Assembly (NCBI RefSeq): GCF_004765795.1 | Contig: NZ_SBIV01000005.1 | Coordinates: forward strand, 124,001 to 188,000 | Length of the DNA stretch: 64,000 nt | Source: Halorussus marinus | GTDB lineage: Archaea; Halobacteriota; Halobacteria; Halobacteriales; Haladaptataceae | Direction of reading: 5' to 3' | Part shown: piece by piece, positions 62,517 through 64,000 of the stretch | How positions within the stretch are numbered: position 1 is the first letter of the stretch | Layout: every line of letters begins with the position of its first letter | Translations under genes and position numbers: made by a program | The notes under the pieces: generated by a model | Seen by the model: the letters and a program-made list of their open reading frames with translations, nothing else | Databases searched by the model: none | Told to the model about the DNA's origin: nothing

Positions 62517-62993
62517 TCAAATCGCGACCAGCGCGAACCCGACGACCAGCGAGACGGTGACGAGCAGCTGGACCGCCGCGGAGCCGAGCACGCCCGCGGT
62601 CGCGAACAGCCCGGCCCTGACGCTCCGGGTCGGCTCGCGAGTGCGGTAGAACTCGGCGAGAAACACCACGACGGTGACGCCGACGACGAGCCCCGCGGGG
62701 CCGGCGACCACCGCGAGCGGGAGGCCGGCGACCGCGGCCAGCACGGTGGTCTTGGTCGAGGCGCCGCCCGCCTTCGCCGCGAACGCGCCGGCGAAGTGAT
62801 CCGCGACCATCGCGCCGACGCCGACGAGCGTGAACGCGACCAGCGCGAGCGGGCCGGGTGTCGCGTACCCGGTCGACCACCAGTAGAGGTAGATTCCCAC
62901 CAGCGATAGCCCCGCGCCGGGGACCATCGGGACGACGCTCCCGACCACGCCCGCGAGCAATAGCGCGACCGCCACGACGAGCAGGAAGTCCAT
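62517..62993 (-). CDS. DUF456-family membrane protein
   Basis: This 158-residue protein has four to five transmembrane helices and the DUF456 marks VVGSVVPMVPGAGLSLVGIY, then VGAMVADHFAGAFAAKAGGA and GPAGLVVGVTVVVFLAEFYR. Role unknown. It is divergent from parA across a 160-base promoter region with GTTTGCG sites. Confidence 0.88.
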   Translation of the reverse strand: MDFLLVVAVALLLAGVVGSVVPMVPGAGLSLVGIYLYWWSTGYATPGPLALVAFTLVGVGAMVADHFAGAFAAKAGGASTKTTVLAAVAGLPLAVVAGPAGLVVGVTVVVFLAEFYRTREPTRSVRAGLFATAGVLGSAAVQLLVTVSLVVGFALVAI

Positions 62994-63129
62994 GGTGTCA
63001 CGTAGGGGGTGGCGACCGTTAGCGGTTCCGCAAAACCGCCATCAATCACGCATACGTTTGCGTTTTCGTTTACGCTATCAGAAACTATCAGCTTCCGCGG
63101 AGATGTCTGACGAAGGATTAAGTGAGGTG

Positions 63130-63151
63130 TTTGCGTTTGCGCAAACGCAAA
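63130..63151. promoter_or_regulatory. Perfect 22-bp palindrome immediately before parA
   Basis: The left arm is TTTGCGTTTGC and the right arm is its exact complement, GCAAACGCAAA, with no spacer. The palindrome ends two bases before the ATG at 63154 and contains four overlapping copies of the CGCAAA/TTTGCG half-site. Its position suits autoregulation of parA or a parS-like partition site. Its sequence is not one I recognise. Function is inferred. Confidence 0.6.
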
Positions 63152-63153
63152 TC

Positions 63154-64000
63154 ATGTCTCGGTCCATTCGCGCCTGTACCTTCCTCGACAAGGGCGGCAC
63201 CGGGAAGACGACCACGGCGGCCCACCTCGGGGTCGCGCTCGCCGAACGCGGCAAAGACGTGTTGCTCGTGGATCTCGCGGGCAAGCAGGGCGACCTCGTC
63301 AAGCACTTCGGCCGCTGGGCGGCGGTCGAAGACCAGATCGCCGCCGAGGACGACTGGCCGAACATCTCGACGGTGTTCCAGGACCAGTGGGACGCCATCG
63401 CCGAGAAACTGGGCGAGGCCGCGGTCGAGGATCTGATCCTCGACACCGAGGAGGGCGTGGACCTGATCCCGGCCCACCCGGGACTCGACAGCCTCGACGC
63501 CGAACTGGGCAACGTCGACGACGCACAGGACCGCTACTCCCGGTTCGACGCGTTCCTCGACGAGTACATCGAACCGCTGGGCTACGACGCGATCCTCATC
63601 GACCTGCCGGGGCTGACCAACAACGTCAGCTACAACGGCCTCTGGGCCGCCCGGAACGTGATCGTCCCGGTCGAGATGGGACCGTTCGAGTCCGAGCAGG
63701 CCGAGGCGCTCCGGGCGGACCTCGACAAGATCGCGACCAACTTCGACGTGGACGTCGACCTCGCGATGGTGCTCCCGAACAAGGTCGACAGCCGGACGAA
63801 ACTCGCCGAGGAGTACCTCGACGCGTTCGCCGAGGCCTACCCCGACGCGGTCGCGCCGGCCCACGTCCCGGTGAGCCAGGACATCCGGAACGCGGCCGAT
63901 CGGGGCCAGACGGCGTTCGCCCTCGACGAGCCCTCGACCACGGCCGAGCGTGCCCGCGAGGCGTTCCTCGAAAACGCCGACGCGCTTCTCGAGCGCCTCG
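63154..64000 (+). CDS. parA: ParA/Soj-family ATPase, truncated by window end
   Basis: The frame opens at ATG 63154 and stays open to the last base (282 codons). It starts MSRSIRACTFLDKGGTGKTT, the deviant Walker A of ParA/MinD ATPases (KGGTGKTT, signature Lys13). The switch region is VLLVDLAGKQGDLVKHFG, so the usual DxDxQ appears as DLAGKQ. The Walker B-like strand is DAILIDLPGLTNNVSYNGLW. Later segments are VIVPVEMGPFESEQAEALRA, LPNKVDSRTKL and VPVSQDIRNAADRGQTAF. It binds DNA non-specifically and partitions replicons or other cargo. No parB or segB gene is visible within the window. The 3' end lies beyond it. Confidence 0.9.
   Translation, partial: MSRSIRACTFLDKGGTGKTTTAAHLGVALAERGKDVLLVDLAGKQGDLVKHFGRWAAVEDQIAAEDDWPNISTVFQDQWDAIAEKLGEAAVEDLILDTEEGVDLIPAHPGLDSLDAELGNVDDAQDRYSRFDAFLDEYIEPLGYDAILIDLPGLTNNVSYNGLWAARNVIVPVEMGPFESEQAEALRADLDKIATNFDVDVDLAMVLPNKVDSRTKLAEEYLDAFAEAYPDAVAPAHVPVSQDIRNAADRGQTAFALDEPSTTAERAREAFLENADALLERL

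Overview
The window reads as a stretch of haloarchaeal (class Halobacteria) chromosome or megareplicon. The DNA is GC-rich and the predicted proteins are strongly acidic. Secreted proteins carry Tat-type lipoprotein signals. Many genes have a TATA-like box about 25-30 bases before the start codon, as expected for leaderless archaeal transcripts. Diagnostic genes are a halorhodopsin, a HalX response regulator, an HTH-10 (Bat-like) regulator and an RdfA-family cell-shape protein. No rRNA, tRNA, CRISPR array or intact insertion sequence was found.

Layout. 73-2621 is a probable arsenic/organoarsenical module: two GNAT acetyltransferases of ArsN1 and ArsN2 type diverge from an ArsR-family repressor and a DUF318/ArsP-type permease. 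2721-9811 holds a PLP dehydratase, an M20 amidohydrolase, an M81 metallopeptidase, membrane proteins and a beta-propeller lipoprotein. 9908-13625 has a HAD hydrolase, halorhodopsin, a cupin and a flavin disulfide reductase with a natural His6 tail. 13966-19488 is more accessory: a six-repeat HNH-associated DNA-binding protein, a low-GC PQQ-propeller lipoprotein, a tyrosine-recombinase-like protein and an RdfA homologue. 19673-38979 is a catabolic region: IclR regulator, class III CoA-transferase, a five-gene peptide-type ABC transporter, aldo/keto reductase, HpcH/HpaI aldolase, FAH hydrolase, two amidases, a VOC protein and an AbgB-like amidohydrolase. A low-GC island at about 33640-35540 with an orphan iron-type binding protein interrupts it.

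39132-46000 is a signalling block. A receiver-only response regulator, a HEAT-repeat membrane protein and a processive family-2 glycosyltransferase overlap by ATGA and form one operon. A 1301-residue multi-PAS/GAF histidine kinase with a degenerate receiver follows. 46875-53346 groups an aldehyde-ferredoxin-oxidoreductase-like protein that lacks its Fe-S cysteines, YqeC, formate-tetrahydrofolate ligase and a formate dehydrogenase alpha subunit, which suggests C1 and Mo/W-cofactor metabolism. 53506-62993 contains regulators (HTH, HTH-10, NikR, HalX), a glutathionyl-hydroquinone-reductase homologue, cytochrome oxidase subunit I, pyroglutamyl peptidase and small membrane or secreted proteins. The window ends inside a ParA ATPase gene whose start is immediately preceded by a perfect 22-bp palindrome.

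The observations I consider most worth following are: (i) the ABC substrate-binding protein at 21912-23711, whose two halves appear in swapped (circularly permuted) order; (ii) the response regulator-HEAT-glycosyltransferase operon with its candidate kinase; (iii) the Fe-S-less AOR paralogue beside yqeC, fhs and fdh; and (iv) the ParA gene with GTTTGCG/CGCAAAC palindromes. All identifications come from reading motifs by eye; no database search was run.
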